A DNA stretch of 64,000 bases from JBFXCS01 sp050181915 (GTDB lineage: Bacteria; Actinomycetota; Thermoleophilia; Miltoncostaeales; Miltoncostaeaceae), in contig JBFXCS010000002.1 in assembly GCA_050181915.1 (NCBI GenBank), positions 310,001-374,000 of the forward strand. Direction: 5' to 3'. Numbering within the stretch: the stretch's first letter is position 1; each line of letters begins with the position of its first letter. The notes under the pieces were generated by a model. It saw only the letters and a program-made list of their open reading frames with translations. It made no database searches and was not told where the DNA came from. Shown one piece after another: positions 25,137-33,970 of the stretch. Position numbers and translations under genes: made by a program.

Positions 25137-26492
25137 GTGAGCAACGAGGGGAGGGGCCCGGAGATCCGGCGCCCCTGGTCGCGCTCCGAGCGCCCCGTCC
25201 CGCGCCGGGTGCTGCGGCCGCTGCACGAGTTCATGCGCCAGGAGGCGTCCGGCGGCATCGCGCTGCTGGCGGCGACCGTCGCCGCCCTGGTGTGGGCGAA
25301 CCTCGCGGGCGGGTCGTACGACGACCTCTGGGGCGCCGAGGTGGTGCTGCGGATCGGCGATCACGGCATCGCCGAGGACCTGCGCCACGTCGTGAACGAC
25401 GGCCTGATGGCCCTCTTCTTCCTGGTCATCGGCCTCGAGGTGAAGCGCGAGCTGGTGGTGGGCGAGCTGTCGAGCCGCCGCGCGGCCCTCCTGCCGGCCT
25501 TCGCCGCCGTCGGCGGGATGGTGCTGCCCGCCCTGATCTTCACGGGCGTCGTGGGCCTGGGCGGCGGGGGCGACGCCGGCGGCTGGGGCATCCCGATGGC
25601 CACCGACGTGGCCTTCGCCGTGGGCGCGCTGGCGGCGCTGGGCCGGCGGGTGCCGCCCGGCCTGGTCGCGTTCCTGCTGGGCGTCGCCGTGATCGACGAT
25701 ATCGGCGCGGTGATCGTGGTGGCGCTCTTCTACACCGGCGACCTCTCGTTCGCCTGGCTCGCCGCCACCCTCGTCGGCCTGGCGGCGATCGCCGCGCTGC
25801 AGCGGGTGGGGGTGCGCCACCTGGCGCCCTACGTCGCGCTGGGCATCGCGGTCTGGTACGCCACCTACCAGTCGGGCGTGCACGCCACCATCGCCGCGGT
25901 GGCGATCGGCCTGCTCACGCCGGCCCGCCCCTTCCAGCGCCCGGCGGCCGTGCGCGCCGAGGCGTCGCGCATCGCCGCGGCGGTCACCGGCGAGGACGAC
26001 CGCGACGCGTCCGGCTGGCGGCGGCTCTCCTGGCTGTCGCGCGAGGCGATCTCCCCCCTGGCGCGGGTGGAGCACGGACTGCACCAGTGGTCGAGCTTCG
26101 TGGTGCTGCCGATCTTCGCCCTGGCGAACGCCGGCATCGTCCTCGACGGTGGCTCCCTCGACGCCGCCACCGAGACGCCGATCGCCCTCGCGGTGGCCGT
26201 CGCCCTGCTCGCGGGCAAGACGCTGGGGCTCACCCTGGGCACGGCGCTCGCGGTGGGCCTCCGCCTGAGCGACCTGCCGCGCGGGGCGGGCTGGTCGCAC
26301 ATCGCGGGCGTCGGGGCGCTCGCCGGGATCGGCTTCACCGTCTCGCTGTTCATCACCGAGCTGGCCTACGACGACCCCGACGTGATCGCCGCGGCGAAGA
26401 TCGGCATCCTCGGCGGCTCGGCCGTCGCCGCCGCGGCGGGGACGCTGCTGCTGCTGCGCGCGGGGCGCCGCGCGGCGCGGGCCGGCGGCTGA
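25137..26492 (+). CDS. nhaA: Na+/H+ antiporter NhaA
   Basis: A 451-residue inner-membrane sodium/proton antiporter with about 12 helices. It has the N-terminal FMRQEASGGIALLAATVAALVWAN, the conserved ALFFLVIGLEVKRELVVGEL, and the ion-binding pair of aspartates in GVAVIDDIGAVIVVALFY (about residue 200). The start is the GTG at 25137, with GGAGG five bases upstream; an earlier GTG at 25089 lacks one. The length is slightly above E. coli NhaA because of a polar N-terminus. The stop directly abuts that of the convergent gene. Confidence 0.93.
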   Translation: MSNEGRGPEIRRPWSRSERPVPRRVLRPLHEFMRQEASGGIALLAATVAALVWANLAGGSYDDLWGAEVVLRIGDHGIAEDLRHVVNDGLMALFFLVIGLEVKRELVVGELSSRRAALLPAFAAVGGMVLPALIFTGVVGLGGGGDAGGWGIPMATDVAFAVGALAALGRRVPPGLVAFLLGVAVIDDIGAVIVVALFYTGDLSFAWLAATLVGLAAIAALQRVGVRHLAPYVALGIAVWYATYQSGVHATIAAVAIGLLTPARPFQRPAAVRAEASRIAAAVTGEDDRDASGWRRLSWLSREAISPLARVEHGLHQWSSFVVLPIFALANAGIVLDGGSLDAATETPIALAVAVALLAGKTLGLTLGTALAVGLRLSDLPRGAGWSHIAGVGALAGIGFTVSLFITELAYDDPDVIAAAKIGILGGSAVAAAAGTLLLLRAGRRAARAGG

Positions 26493-27320
26493 TCAGCAGG
26501 AGGGCGGGCGGCCCACGATCTGCCCGTGGCCGGAGCCCGCGCCCACCGGCGAGCGGCCCGAGAAGACCACCTCCACGATCGCCCGCCCGCCCCCGGCGAC
26601 GGTGGCCAGGTAGCGCCGGTCGCCGAGGGGCCGCACGCGCACCTCGACCGGTCGCCCGCAGGCCAGCGCCACGGTGTTCCGCACCACCACCCGATCGGCG
26701 CGCGCGTCGGGCGCGAACAGGGTGCCCGAGGCGGGATCGCCGGGACCGGGCCCCAGCGCGGCGAGCAGGCCCAGGGCGACGGCGATCGCCGCGGCGGCCG
26801 CCGCGAGGGCCGCGCGCCACCGCCGCGCCGCGGGAGACGCCCGCCAGGGCGGGCCGGGCGGGGGCAGCTCGGCCTCGAAGCGCCGTCGCCGGCCGGGCGG
26901 CACGAAGGCCGCGATCGGCGCGGCCGCCGCGAGCGCCAGGCAGCCCGCCTGCGACACCGCCAGGTCGACCACGCCCACCATCCGCAGCGGCAGGCAGAGG
27001 ACGGTCCAGGCGCACGCCGCCGGCAGCAGCGTGACGGCCCGGCGCAGCGGCCCCCAGGCCCGCCAGGTCCGCCAGGCGCGGCGCCACGGCGCCATCGCCA
27101 GGTAGGCGTCGACCTGGGTGCGGCGCCACAGCGCCATCGCGGCGTCGCCCACCGGACGGCCCGCCGGGCCGAGCCGCGGCTCGAGCTGCTCGGCGACCTC
27201 CGCCTCCAGCGCCCTCTGGCGCCGCAGGCGCGCGACGTCGCGCTCACGGCGGACGCGCTCCGTGCGCGCCGACGCGAAGGCGGGGAACGGTCCGGGGCGG
27301 CGCATGTCCATGCCCCCCAT
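26493..27320 (-). CDS. Hypothetical membrane protein
   Basis: A 275-residue protein that I do not recognise. It has an Arg-rich N-terminus (about 1-90), two hydrophobic segments (about 95-145: LLPAACAWTVLCLPLRM and QAGCLALAAAAPIAAFVP), a third near 170-190 (ALAAAAAAIAVALGLLAAL), and a C-terminal extracytoplasmic domain of mainly beta character ending GHGQIVGRPPSC. The ATG at 27320 is one of three close Met codons (27320, 27311, 27305). It is convergent with nhaA and separated from the LOG gene by a hairpin. Confidence 0.6.
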   Translation of the reverse strand: MGGMDMRRPGPFPAFASARTERVRRERDVARLRRQRALEAEVAEQLEPRLGPAGRPVGDAAMALWRRTQVDAYLAMAPWRRAWRTWRAWGPLRRAVTLLPAACAWTVLCLPLRMVGVVDLAVSQAGCLALAAAAPIAAFVPPGRRRRFEAELPPPGPPWRASPAARRWRAALAAAAAAIAVALGLLAALGPGPGDPASGTLFAPDARADRVVVRNTVALACGRPVEVRVRPLGDRRYLATVAGGGRAIVEVVFSGRSPVGAGSGHGQIVGRPPSC

Positions 27321-27330
27321 CGTGACCGCC

Positions 27331-27357
27331 GGCGCCCCGCGGTTCCAGCGGGGCGCC
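27331..27357 (-). terminator. Hairpin after the LOG gene
   Basis: A ten-base perfect stem (GGCGCCCCGC/GCGGGGCGCC) with a seven-base loop, in the 43-base gap between two minus-strand genes. Confidence 0.5.
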
Positions 27358-27363
27358 CCGCCG

Positions 27364-28083
27364 CTACGCCGCCGGGCCCACCGCCAGGTCGACGATCTCC
27401 TCGGGCGAGTCGGAGATCCGGATCAGGTCGAGGTCGCCGCGACCGATCATCCCCTCCTCCAGCAGGCGCGCCCGGAACCAGCGCACCAGGCCCGCCCAGT
27501 AGTCGGCGCCGCACAGCACCACCGGGAAGCTCATCACCTTGCCGGTCTGGATCAGGGTGAGCGACTCGAACAGCTCGTCGAGGGTGCCGAAGCCCCCCGG
27601 GAAGACGATGAACGCCCGCGCGTACTTCACGAACATGGTCTTGCGCACGAAGAAGTAGCGGAAGGCGATCGCCAGGTTCACGTACTCGTTGGTCGCCTGC
27701 TCGTGCGGCAGCTCGATCGTGCAGCCCACCGACAGGCCGCCGGCCTCGGCGGCGCCGCGGTTGGCCGCCTCCATGATCCCCGGGCCGCCCCCCGTGATGA
27801 CCGCGTAGTCGCGCTCGGCCAGCAGGCGCCCCACCTCGCGGGCCAGCCCGTAGTAGCGGTCCTCGCGCGGGGTGCGCGCCGAGCCGAACACCGACACGGC
27901 GGCGCCGACGCGGACGAGGGCGTCGAAGCCGTCGACGAACTCGCCCGTGATGCGCAGCACCCGCCACGGGTCGGTGTGGGTGAAGTCGGCCTGCTCGGGA
28001 CCGCGCAGCAGGCTCGCGTCGGCGTGGCCGACGGCCGCCTCGGCCGGCCCGCTCGCCATCAGGCGGCCCTTGCGCCCCCTCAC
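27364..28083 (-). CDS. LOG-family phosphoribohydrolase
   Basis: A 239-residue lysine-decarboxylase-like (LOG) protein. It has the nucleotide-binding GGGPGIMEAANRGAAEAGG (about 107-125) and the signature VFPGGFGTLDELFE (about 172-185). Family members hydrolyse cytokinin riboside or purine nucleoside 5'-monophosphates to the free base. The GTG at 28083 overlaps the nitroreductase stop (GTGA), indicating coupled translation. A longer open frame upstream is base-composition noise. Confidence 0.87.
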   Translation of the reverse strand: MRGRKGRLMASGPAEAAVGHADASLLRGPEQADFTHTDPWRVLRITGEFVDGFDALVRVGAAVSVFGSARTPREDRYYGLAREVGRLLAERDYAVITGGGPGIMEAANRGAAEAGGLSVGCTIELPHEQATNEYVNLAIAFRYFFVRKTMFVKYARAFIVFPGGFGTLDELFESLTLIQTGKVMSFPVVLCGADYWAGLVRWFRARLLEEGMIGRGDLDLIRISDSPEEIVDLAVGPAA

Positions 28084-28607
28084 GATCCCGACCCTCCCAC
28101 GCGGCGCACGAGCGCCCCCAGCGGGTGGCGGTCGGCCCGCTCGCTCCAGCGCTCCGGGCTGCGCCGCGCCGGGTCGCGGTGGCCGCGCGGCTCGCCGAAC
28201 GAGAGCACGATCACGACGCGCTCGGGGAGCTCGACGCCCAGCGCGGCGTCGAGCGCCGCGCGGTCGGCGACGCCGTTGGGGCACGAGCCGATGCCCTCGT
28301 CCCAGGCCGCGAGCATCATGTTCTGGGCCACCCGGCCGGCGTCGAAGTCGACCACCCCGCCGCCCGGCGTCACCACCAGGGCCACGACCAGGCCGGCGTC
28401 GAGGACGTTGCCCGCCACGTACACCGCATCCGCGACGGCGGGCAGGGCGGCGCCCTCGGGGATGACGAAGCGCACCGGCTGACGGTTGCGGGCGGTGCCG
28501 GCGAGCCGTCCCGCGTCCAGGATCCGCCGCTCGGCGTCGGCCGGGACGGGGCGGCCGGTGTAGGCGCGCACGTCCCTCTTGCTGGCCACGGCGAGTCGCG
28601 TCTCCAT
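28080..28607 (-). CDS. Nitroreductase-family protein
   Basis: A 175-residue FMN-dependent nitroreductase-fold protein. It has VASKRDVRAYTGRPVPADAERRILDAGRLAGTARNRQ at the N-terminus, DFDAGRVAQNMMLAAWDEGIGSCP in the middle (FMN and dimer contacts), and VVIVLSFGEPRGH near the end. It reduces nitro, quinone or similar acceptors with NAD(P)H. TAGTCT (minus strand, 28615-28620) is seven bases before the ATG, so the message is leaderless. It is first gene of an operon with LOG and divergent from livH. Confidence 0.85.
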   Translation of the reverse strand: METRLAVASKRDVRAYTGRPVPADAERRILDAGRLAGTARNRQPVRFVIPEGAALPAVADAVYVAGNVLDAGLVVALVVTPGGGVVDFDAGRVAQNMMLAAWDEGIGSCPNGVADRAALDAALGVELPERVVIVLSFGEPRGHRDPARRSPERWSERADRHPLGALVRRVGGSGS

Positions 28608-28614
28608 CGCCCCC

Positions 28615-28654
28615 AGACTAGCGGGTGCGCCGACGCCGCCCGACGGGTTAGCCT
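28615..28654. promoter_or_regulatory. Divergent promoters: nitroreductase-LOG and livHMGF
   Basis: TAGTCT on the minus strand (28615-28620) serves the nitroreductase gene. TAGCCT on the plus strand (28649-28654) would start a leader of roughly 20 bases before the livH GTG. Confidence 0.4.
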
Positions 28655-28679
28655 TCGCCATCCTCCGGGGGCGCAGCGC

Positions 28680-29555
28680 GTGAACGAGTTCCTGAACACC
28701 ACGATCAACGGCCTGTCGAGCGGCGCGATCTACGCGCTGGGCGCCATCGGGCTGTCGCTGGTGTACGGGATCCTGAAGCTGGTGAACTTCGCCCACGGCG
28801 ACTTCATGACCCTGGGCGGGTACGTGGCCTTCGCCGTCAACGTGAGCGCCGGCATGCCCCTGGTCGTCGCCTTCCTGGCGGCGCTCGTCGCGGTCGCCGC
28901 CCTCGGGCTCGTGACCGAGTTCGCGATCTGGGGGCCCATGCGCCGGCGCGGCGCCGGCGTCATGCAGCTGCTGCTGCTCTCCATCGGCCTGGCCTTCGTC
29001 ATACGCAACCTGATCCTGTTCCAGTGGACCGGGGAGACGCGCGAGCTGGACGTCGACCAGTTCCAGGTCTGGAACCCCTTCGCCGAGGTCCGGATCACCG
29101 CGATCCAGGTCACCGTGATCGTGACCGCCGCGGTGGTGCTGCTGGTCGTCGCCTGGATGCTGCGGGCGACCCTGATGGGCAAGACGATGCGCGCCCTCTC
29201 CGACAGCTTCGACCTGGCCGAGGTGTCGGGCGTCAACACGCGGCGGGTCGTGATCTACACCTGGCTGCTCGCGGGCAGCCTCGCCGGCCTCGCCGGGGTG
29301 CTCGCCGCCATCTACACCGACCTCACGCCGAACACCGGCTGGTTCCTCCTGCTCTCCGTGTTCGCCGCGGTGGTGCTGGGCGGCATCGGCAACCCGTACG
29401 GCGCCCTCGTCGGCGGCATCACGCTGGGGCTGGTGCAGGAGTGGTCGACGATCTGGATCGACGCGACCTACAAGGAGGCCATCGGCTTCGTCGTGCTGAT
29501 CCTGGTGCTGCTGCTGCGGCCGCAGGGCATCTTCGGCCAGGCGCGGACGGTCTAG
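28680..29555 (+). CDS. livH: Branched-chain amino-acid type ABC permease LivH
   Basis: A 291-residue integral membrane permease of a high-affinity importer for branched-chain amino acids or related compounds. It starts NEFLNTTINGLSSGAIYALGAIGLSLVYGILKLVNFAHGDF, the hallmark of LivH, and carries the EAA-like loop MRALSDSFDLAEVSGVN (about 172-188). It has about eight membrane helices. The GTG at 28680 is the first family-consistent start. It is first of four genes; livM begins eight bases after its stop. The cognate binding protein is not in this operon. Confidence 0.92.
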   Translation: MNEFLNTTINGLSSGAIYALGAIGLSLVYGILKLVNFAHGDFMTLGGYVAFAVNVSAGMPLVVAFLAALVAVAALGLVTEFAIWGPMRRRGAGVMQLLLLSIGLAFVIRNLILFQWTGETRELDVDQFQVWNPFAEVRITAIQVTVIVTAAVVLLVVAWMLRATLMGKTMRALSDSFDLAEVSGVNTRRVVIYTWLLAGSLAGLAGVLAAIYTDLTPNTGWFLLLSVFAAVVLGGIGNPYGALVGGITLGLVQEWSTIWIDATYKEAIGFVVLILVLLLRPQGIFGQARTV

Positions 29556-29563
29556 GGGGCGCG

Positions 29564-30502
29564 GTGGACGTCCTCCTCGCATTCGGCTTCTGGTCGTACG
29601 TCCTCACCTTCGCCGGGATCTACGCGGTGTTCGTGCTGGGCCTGCAGGTGGAGGTGGGCGACACCGGCCTGATCAACTTCGGCCACGTCGCCTTCATGGC
29701 CATCGGCGCCTACTCGATGGGCCTGATGCTCACGAACGGCTGGCCGATCGGCGCGGCCATCCCGCTGGCGATCCTGCTGTCGGCCGCGGGCGGCCTGCTG
29801 CTCGGCATCCCCACCCTGCGCCTGCGCGCCGACTACTTCGCCATCACCACCATCGCGGCCGGCGAGATCCTGCGGATCATCATCCTCAACGAGAGCGGCA
29901 CCACCGGCGGGCCCACCGGCCTGCGCCGGGCCAGCGGGCCGTGGCGCGACTTCAACGCGAACGTGCTCGACTTCTTCGACGACCTCGGCATGAACCTCGA
30001 CCGCCGGGTGCCGCTGCTGGTGCTGACCTGGCTGGTCGCGCTGCTGGTGGGGCTGCTGCTCGTGTACCTGGGGCGCACGCCGTGGCGCCGCGCGCTGCGC
30101 GCCGTGCGCGAGAACGAGGAGGCCGCCGCGGCGGCCGGCACGCCCGTGCTGAGCTACAAGCTGCAGTCGCTGGCGCTGGGCTCGGCGATCGCCGGCATGG
30201 CCGGCGTGCTCTACACCTTCTTCGCCACCACCCTCTACCCCGAGGACTTCGAGCCCATCTTCACCTTCGTGGGCTTCGCCATCCTCATCCTGGGCGGCAT
30301 CGGCAGCTACTACGGCGTCGTGGTGGGGACCCTGGTGATCTCGTTCATCGTCTCGGGCACCCGCTTCATCGACTTCCCGCTCGACGCCGACAAGGTGGCG
30401 GCGCTGCGCTTCGTGCTGATCGGGCTGATCATCATGGCGATCATGGCCTTCCGGCCGCAGGGGCTGTTCGGCAAGAAGGAGGAGATGCATCTCGACTCCT
30501 GA
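29564..30502 (+). CDS. livM: Branched-chain amino-acid type ABC permease LivM
   Basis: A 312-residue second permease subunit. It contains VGDTGLINFGHVAFMAIGAYSMGL (about 29-52), the LivM counterpart of the LivH motif, and RALRAVRENEEAAAAAGTPVLSYKLQSLALGSAIAGMAG (cytoplasmic coupling loop). It ends with AFRPQGLFGKKEE. The GTG at 29564 follows GGGGG. It forms the transport pore with LivH and couples to LivG/LivF. Confidence 0.92.
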   Translation: MDVLLAFGFWSYVLTFAGIYAVFVLGLQVEVGDTGLINFGHVAFMAIGAYSMGLMLTNGWPIGAAIPLAILLSAAGGLLLGIPTLRLRADYFAITTIAAGEILRIIILNESGTTGGPTGLRRASGPWRDFNANVLDFFDDLGMNLDRRVPLLVLTWLVALLVGLLLVYLGRTPWRRALRAVRENEEAAAAAGTPVLSYKLQSLALGSAIAGMAGVLYTFFATTLYPEDFEPIFTFVGFAILILGGIGSYYGVVVGTLVISFIVSGTRFIDFPLDADKVAALRFVLIGLIIMAIMAFRPQGLFGKKEEMHLDS

Positions 30503-30530
30503 CGACACGACGCCCGCGCCGCTGCTCGAC

Positions 30531-31286
30531 GTGAGCGACCTGCGGGTGCGCTTCGGCGGCCTGCAGGCGGTGGCCGGCGCCACCTTCTCGGTGGCCGAGG
30601 GGTCGATCACCGCGCTGATCGGGCCCAACGGCGCCGGCAAGACGACCGCCTTCAACCTGCTCACCGGATTCATCCGCCCGGACGGCGGCACGGTCACCTT
30701 CGACGGCCGCGACATCACCCGCTGGCGGCCCGACCGGATCTCGCGCATCGGCATGGTGCGCACCTTCCAGCTCACCAAGGTGCTCGCCAAGATGACCGTG
30801 CTCGACAACATGCTGCTGGCCGGCCGCGACCAGCCCGGGGTGCGCCTGGACGTCGCCCTCTTCCGCCCCTTCCTGTGGCGGCGCCGCGAGGCCGAGCTGC
30901 GCGAGGAGGCGATGGCCCTGCTGGAGGAGGTGGGCATCGCCTCCCACGCCGGCGCCTACGCCGCCACCCTCTCGGGCGGCCAGCGCAAGCTGCTGGAGAT
31001 GGCGCGCGCCCTGATGACCCGCCCGCGCCTGGTGCTGCTGGACGAGCCGATGGCCGGCGTGAACCCCACCCTGGGACGGCGCCTGCTGGAGTACCTGCAG
31101 AGACTGCGCGAGGAGCGCGGCCTGACGGTGCTGTTCGTCGAGCACGACATGGACGTGGTGATGGACGTCTCGGACGAGGTGGTGGTGATGGCCGAGGGCG
31201 CGGTGATCTCGCACGGCCGGCCCGAGTTCGTGCGCACCGACTCCCGCGTGATCGACGCCTACCTCGGCGCGGAGACGCCGGCGTGA
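30531..31286 (+). CDS. livG: ABC transporter ATP-binding protein LivG
   Basis: A 251-residue ATPase subunit. Walker A is GPNGAGKTT (about 33-41), the ABC signature LSGGQRK (about 150), Walker B LVLLDEPMAGVNP, and the switch His lies in FVEHDMDVV. LivG-type features include TRTFQLTKVLAKMTVLDNML. The GTG at 30531 is the only normal start in frame after the livM stop, and it gives a protein a few residues shorter at the N-terminus than most LivG. A non-canonical upstream start cannot be excluded. Its stop overlaps the livF start. Confidence 0.9.
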   Translation: MSDLRVRFGGLQAVAGATFSVAEGSITALIGPNGAGKTTAFNLLTGFIRPDGGTVTFDGRDITRWRPDRISRIGMVRTFQLTKVLAKMTVLDNMLLAGRDQPGVRLDVALFRPFLWRRREAELREEAMALLEEVGIASHAGAYAATLSGGQRKLLEMARALMTRPRLVLLDEPMAGVNPTLGRRLLEYLQRLREERGLTVLFVEHDMDVVMDVSDEVVVMAEGAVISHGRPEFVRTDSRVIDAYLGAETPA

Positions 31287-32086
31287 GCGACGAGCCGACC
31301 GCCGCCGCCGCGCCCGCACCGGACGGGGAGCCCGTCGAGGCGCCGCCCGCGCTGGTCGCGGAGGGGCTGGTGGGCGGCTACGTGCCGGAGGTCGACATCC
31401 TGCGCGGCTGCACCCTCACCGCCGCCGACGGCGAGATCGTCGTGGTGATCGGACCGAACGGCGCCGGCAAGTCGACGCTCGCCAAGGCCGTCTTCGGCCT
31501 GGTGAAGCTGCGCGAGGGGGCGGTGCGGCTGCGCGGCGAGGACGTCACCGGCGCCGCCCCCCACCACGTCACCGCGAAGGGCATGAGCTACGTGCCCCAG
31601 GTGGCGAACGTCTTCGCGTCGCTGTCGGTGCAGGAGAACCTGGAGGTCGGCGGCGTGCTCAACCGCAGGGCCACGCGGCGCCGCATGGACGAGATGATGG
31701 CCCTGTTCCCCCGCCTGGGCGAGCGCCGCCGCCAGCGCGCCGGCACCCTGTCGGGCGGGGAGCGCCAGATGCTGGCGATGGCCCGCGCCCTGATGCCGGA
31801 GCCAAGCGTGCTGCTGCTCGACGAGCCCTCGGCCGGCCTCGCGCCGCTCGCGGTGACCGAGGTGTTCGAGACGGTGGCCGACATCAACCGGTCCGGCGTG
31901 ACGATCGTGATGATCGAGCAGAACGCCCGCCGCGCCCTCGCCCTGGCCGATCGCGGCTACGTGCTGGAGGGCGGCCGCAACCGCTTCGAGGGCCCGGGCG
32001 ACGCGCTGCTGGTCGACCCGCAGGTGGCCGAGCTGTACCTGGGCGGCGCCGGGGCGGGCGGGCGCGGCGCGCCGCCCGCCACCTGA
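31283..32086 (+). CDS. livF: ABC transporter ATP-binding protein LivF
   Basis: A 267-residue second ATPase subunit. It has an acidic, Pro/Ala-rich leader of about 35 residues not usual in LivF. Then come Walker A GPNGAGKSTL, the signature LSGGERQMLAMARALM, and Walker B LLLDEPSAGLAP. The switch region IVMIEQNARRALALADRGYVLEGG is typical of LivF. The GTG start overlaps the livG stop by four bases. It is last gene of the importer operon, convergent with pobA with no gap. Confidence 0.92.
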   Translation: MSDEPTAAAAPAPDGEPVEAPPALVAEGLVGGYVPEVDILRGCTLTAADGEIVVVIGPNGAGKSTLAKAVFGLVKLREGAVRLRGEDVTGAAPHHVTAKGMSYVPQVANVFASLSVQENLEVGGVLNRRATRRRMDEMMALFPRLGERRRQRAGTLSGGERQMLAMARALMPEPSVLLLDEPSAGLAPLAVTEVFETVADINRSGVTIVMIEQNARRALALADRGYVLEGGRNRFEGPGDALLVDPQVAELYLGGAGAGGRGAPPAT

Positions 32087-33355
32087 TCAGCGGCCGGCGA
32101 GCGATCGCGGGGCGCCCGGCGCGCCCGAGACGGGCCCCTCGCGCCAGTGCACCGGGAAGGGCGTGCCGACGTAGATCTCGCCCAGCGCCCGCTGCGCGTC
32201 GAGGCTCCCGATGAGGGTGCGCAGCTGGGCGCACTTCACCCGCCACGAGAACGGGTCGTCGTCGAAGGTGTGCAGCAGCGTGGTCATCGACCACGAGAAG
32301 AGCTGGGCCTCCCACACCCGCGTCGAGGCCCGCTCGCCGTAGAGGGAGAGCTCCCCGGCCCCGCCGCGGAGGGCGGAGGCGATGGAGTACGCCAGCGCGG
32401 AGGCGTCCGAGACGGCGAGGTTCAGCCCCTTTGCCCCGGTCGGCGGCACGATGTGCGCGGCATCGCCCACCAGGAAGAGCCGCCCCCACTGCATGGGCTC
32501 GACGACGGCGCTGCGAAGGGGGAAGAGCGACCGCTCGAAGATCTCGCCCACCTCAAGCTCGGCGTGGTCGCAGCTGCGGCTGCGCAGCCGCAGCTCCGAC
32601 CAGATGCGCTCGTCGGGCCAGTCGGCCAGGTCGGTGTCGCGCGGCACCTGGAGGTACTGCCGGGTGACCCGGGGACCGCGCAGGCTGTGGAGGCTCATGC
32701 CGCGGGGGCTGACGCAGTACATGCCCTCCCCGGGGTCCGGCGTGGTGCGCGCGAGGATGCCGAGCCAGGCGAAGGGGTACTCGCGACCCACGATCGTCGC
32801 GCCGCGCAGGCCCGAGAGCAGCAGCCGGCGCCCGATGCCGTGGAACCCGTCGCAGGCCGCGACGCAGCGCGCGGCGACGCGCAGCGTCCCGTGGGCGCCG
32901 CGGGCCACGAGCCGCACCGGGCGGCCCGCCAGGGCCGGCCCCGGCGCGGCGTCGTGGCCCTCGATCCCCACGACCTCGGCGTCGAAGCGCAGCGGCGCGC
33001 CGTCGGCCTCCCGCACGTCGATCAGGTCGGAGACGATCTCCGTCTGCGGATAGTGGACCGGCATCCGCCCCACCAGCGCCGCGAGGTCGAGGTGGTGCGT
33101 GACCCCCTCGTGGCGCAGGTAGAAGCCGCGGTGGGCGCCGCCGGCCGCCAGCAGGCGCTCGCCCGCCCCGATCTCGACGAGGACGTCGCGCGTGGGCGCC
33201 TCGATGAGCCCCGCCCGCTGCCGGGTGCGCACGTGCTCCCGCGACGAGCGCTCGAGCACGAGGGCGTCGACGCCCTGGATCTCGAGCATCCGGGCGAGCG
33301 CGAGCCCCGCCGGGCCGGCGCCGATGATCGCGACGTCGGTCGTGAGCTCCGCCAT
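32087..33355 (-). CDS. pobA: 4-hydroxybenzoate 3-monooxygenase PobA
   Basis: A 422-residue class A flavoprotein that converts 4-hydroxybenzoate to protocatechuate with NAD(P)H and O2. It has the Rossmann motif VAIIGAGPAGLALARMLE, then RTRQRAGLIEAPTRDVLVEIG, which matches the PobA substrate-loop region, and VHYPQTEIVSDLI. The FAD motif FLVGDAAHIVPPTGAKGLNLAVSD is near residue 295. It is slightly longer than the usual 390-400 residues. TACAAT nine bases before the ATG suggests a leaderless transcript. No other protocatechuate-pathway gene is in the window. Confidence 0.85.
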   Translation of the reverse strand: MAELTTDVAIIGAGPAGLALARMLEIQGVDALVLERSSREHVRTRQRAGLIEAPTRDVLVEIGAGERLLAAGGAHRGFYLRHEGVTHHLDLAALVGRMPVHYPQTEIVSDLIDVREADGAPLRFDAEVVGIEGHDAAPGPALAGRPVRLVARGAHGTLRVAARCVAACDGFHGIGRRLLLSGLRGATIVGREYPFAWLGILARTTPDPGEGMYCVSPRGMSLHSLRGPRVTRQYLQVPRDTDLADWPDERIWSELRLRSRSCDHAELEVGEIFERSLFPLRSAVVEPMQWGRLFLVGDAAHIVPPTGAKGLNLAVSDASALAYSIASALRGGAGELSLYGERASTRVWEAQLFSWSMTTLLHTFDDDPFSWRVKCAQLRTLIGSLDAQRALGEIYVGTPFPVHWREGPVSGAPGAPRSLAGR

Positions 33356-33364
33356 CGGCCGGCG

Positions 33365-33370
33365 ATTGTA
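33365..33370 (-). promoter_or_regulatory. -10-like TACAAT before pobA
   Basis: The hexamer ends nine bases before the pobA ATG, so the transcript would carry at most a few leader bases. Confidence 0.4.
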
Positions 33371-33446
33371 TTTCGCCTGGCCGAAGCCGTGGGGTCAGGT
33401 ATCCCTCAGACGGAGGAGATCCGGCCCGGGCGGGCCGGCCTCAGGC

Positions 33447-33761
33447 TCAGGCCCCGACGAGCTCCCGCTCGGCGCGCGGCCCGGCGGCCGGTCCCGCGTC
33501 GGCCAGGAGGGCGGGCTCGCCCTGGCCGATCACCCGCAGGGTCGCCCAGGCCCGCGCGCGCCAGCGGCCCACCTCGTGCGCGTCGGCGTCGCCGGCGCGC
33601 AGGGCCGCCAGCAGCGCATCGCCCTCGGCCAGCAGCCCGGGGATCCCGAGCCGGCCGAGCAGAGGGGTGCCGGCTCCGCGCGCGGCGGCGCGCCTGATCA
33701 GGGACGACGCGGTCGCGATATCGCGCACGTACGTATCGGTACGAGGGCGACGGAGGGACAT
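33447..33761 (-). CDS. Hypothetical protein
   Basis: A 104-residue, mostly helical basic/Ala-rich protein (TDTYVRDIATASSLIRRAA, then LRAGDADAHEVGRWRARAWATLRVIG). I recognise no family and see no membrane segment. The ATG at 33761 has GGAG six bases upstream; the frame opens earlier but without signals. It might belong with pobA downstream on the same strand, 91 bases away. Confidence 0.45.
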   Translation of the reverse strand: MSLRRPRTDTYVRDIATASSLIRRAAARGAGTPLLGRLGIPGLLAEGDALLAALRAGDADAHEVGRWRARAWATLRVIGQGEPALLADAGPAAGPRAERELVGA

Positions 33762-33917
33762 GGCTGCTCCAGGGGACGAAAGGGCGGCGGTCAGCCCCTC
33801 CATCGGCAGCCGGGCGTCGCGACATGAACCCCGGCGCCGGGGTTGCCACTGTGTGAGTACTTACTAAGGTACGAGTGTCCTCTTTCCAAAGGGGCTATCC
33901 TCGGCGGGCCGAACTGA

Positions 33918-33936
33918 TTTACTTCGGCATACCTAA
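33918..33936. promoter_or_regulatory. Iron-box-like sequence upstream of the propeller protein
   Basis: On the minus strand TTAGGTATGCCGAAGTAAA matches 12 of 19 positions of the DtxR/IdeR consensus, including an intact TTAGGT arm. It lies 34 bases before the ATG at 33971. It is a weak match and offered as a candidate only. Confidence 0.25.
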
Positions 33937-33970
33937 CAAGTTCTCTTAGTCTTTGGCGGAGGGAGATGGA

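Noticed and set aside
28680..32086. livHMGF as a urea importer (UrtBCDE)
   Set aside because: No urease or urea-binding protein is nearby and the motifs fit general Liv proteins; specificity is left open.
33840..33900. A second iron-box-like site around the TACTTACTAAGGTACGAG region
   Set aside because: Only about 9 of 19 consensus positions match, no better than expected for an AT-richer patch.
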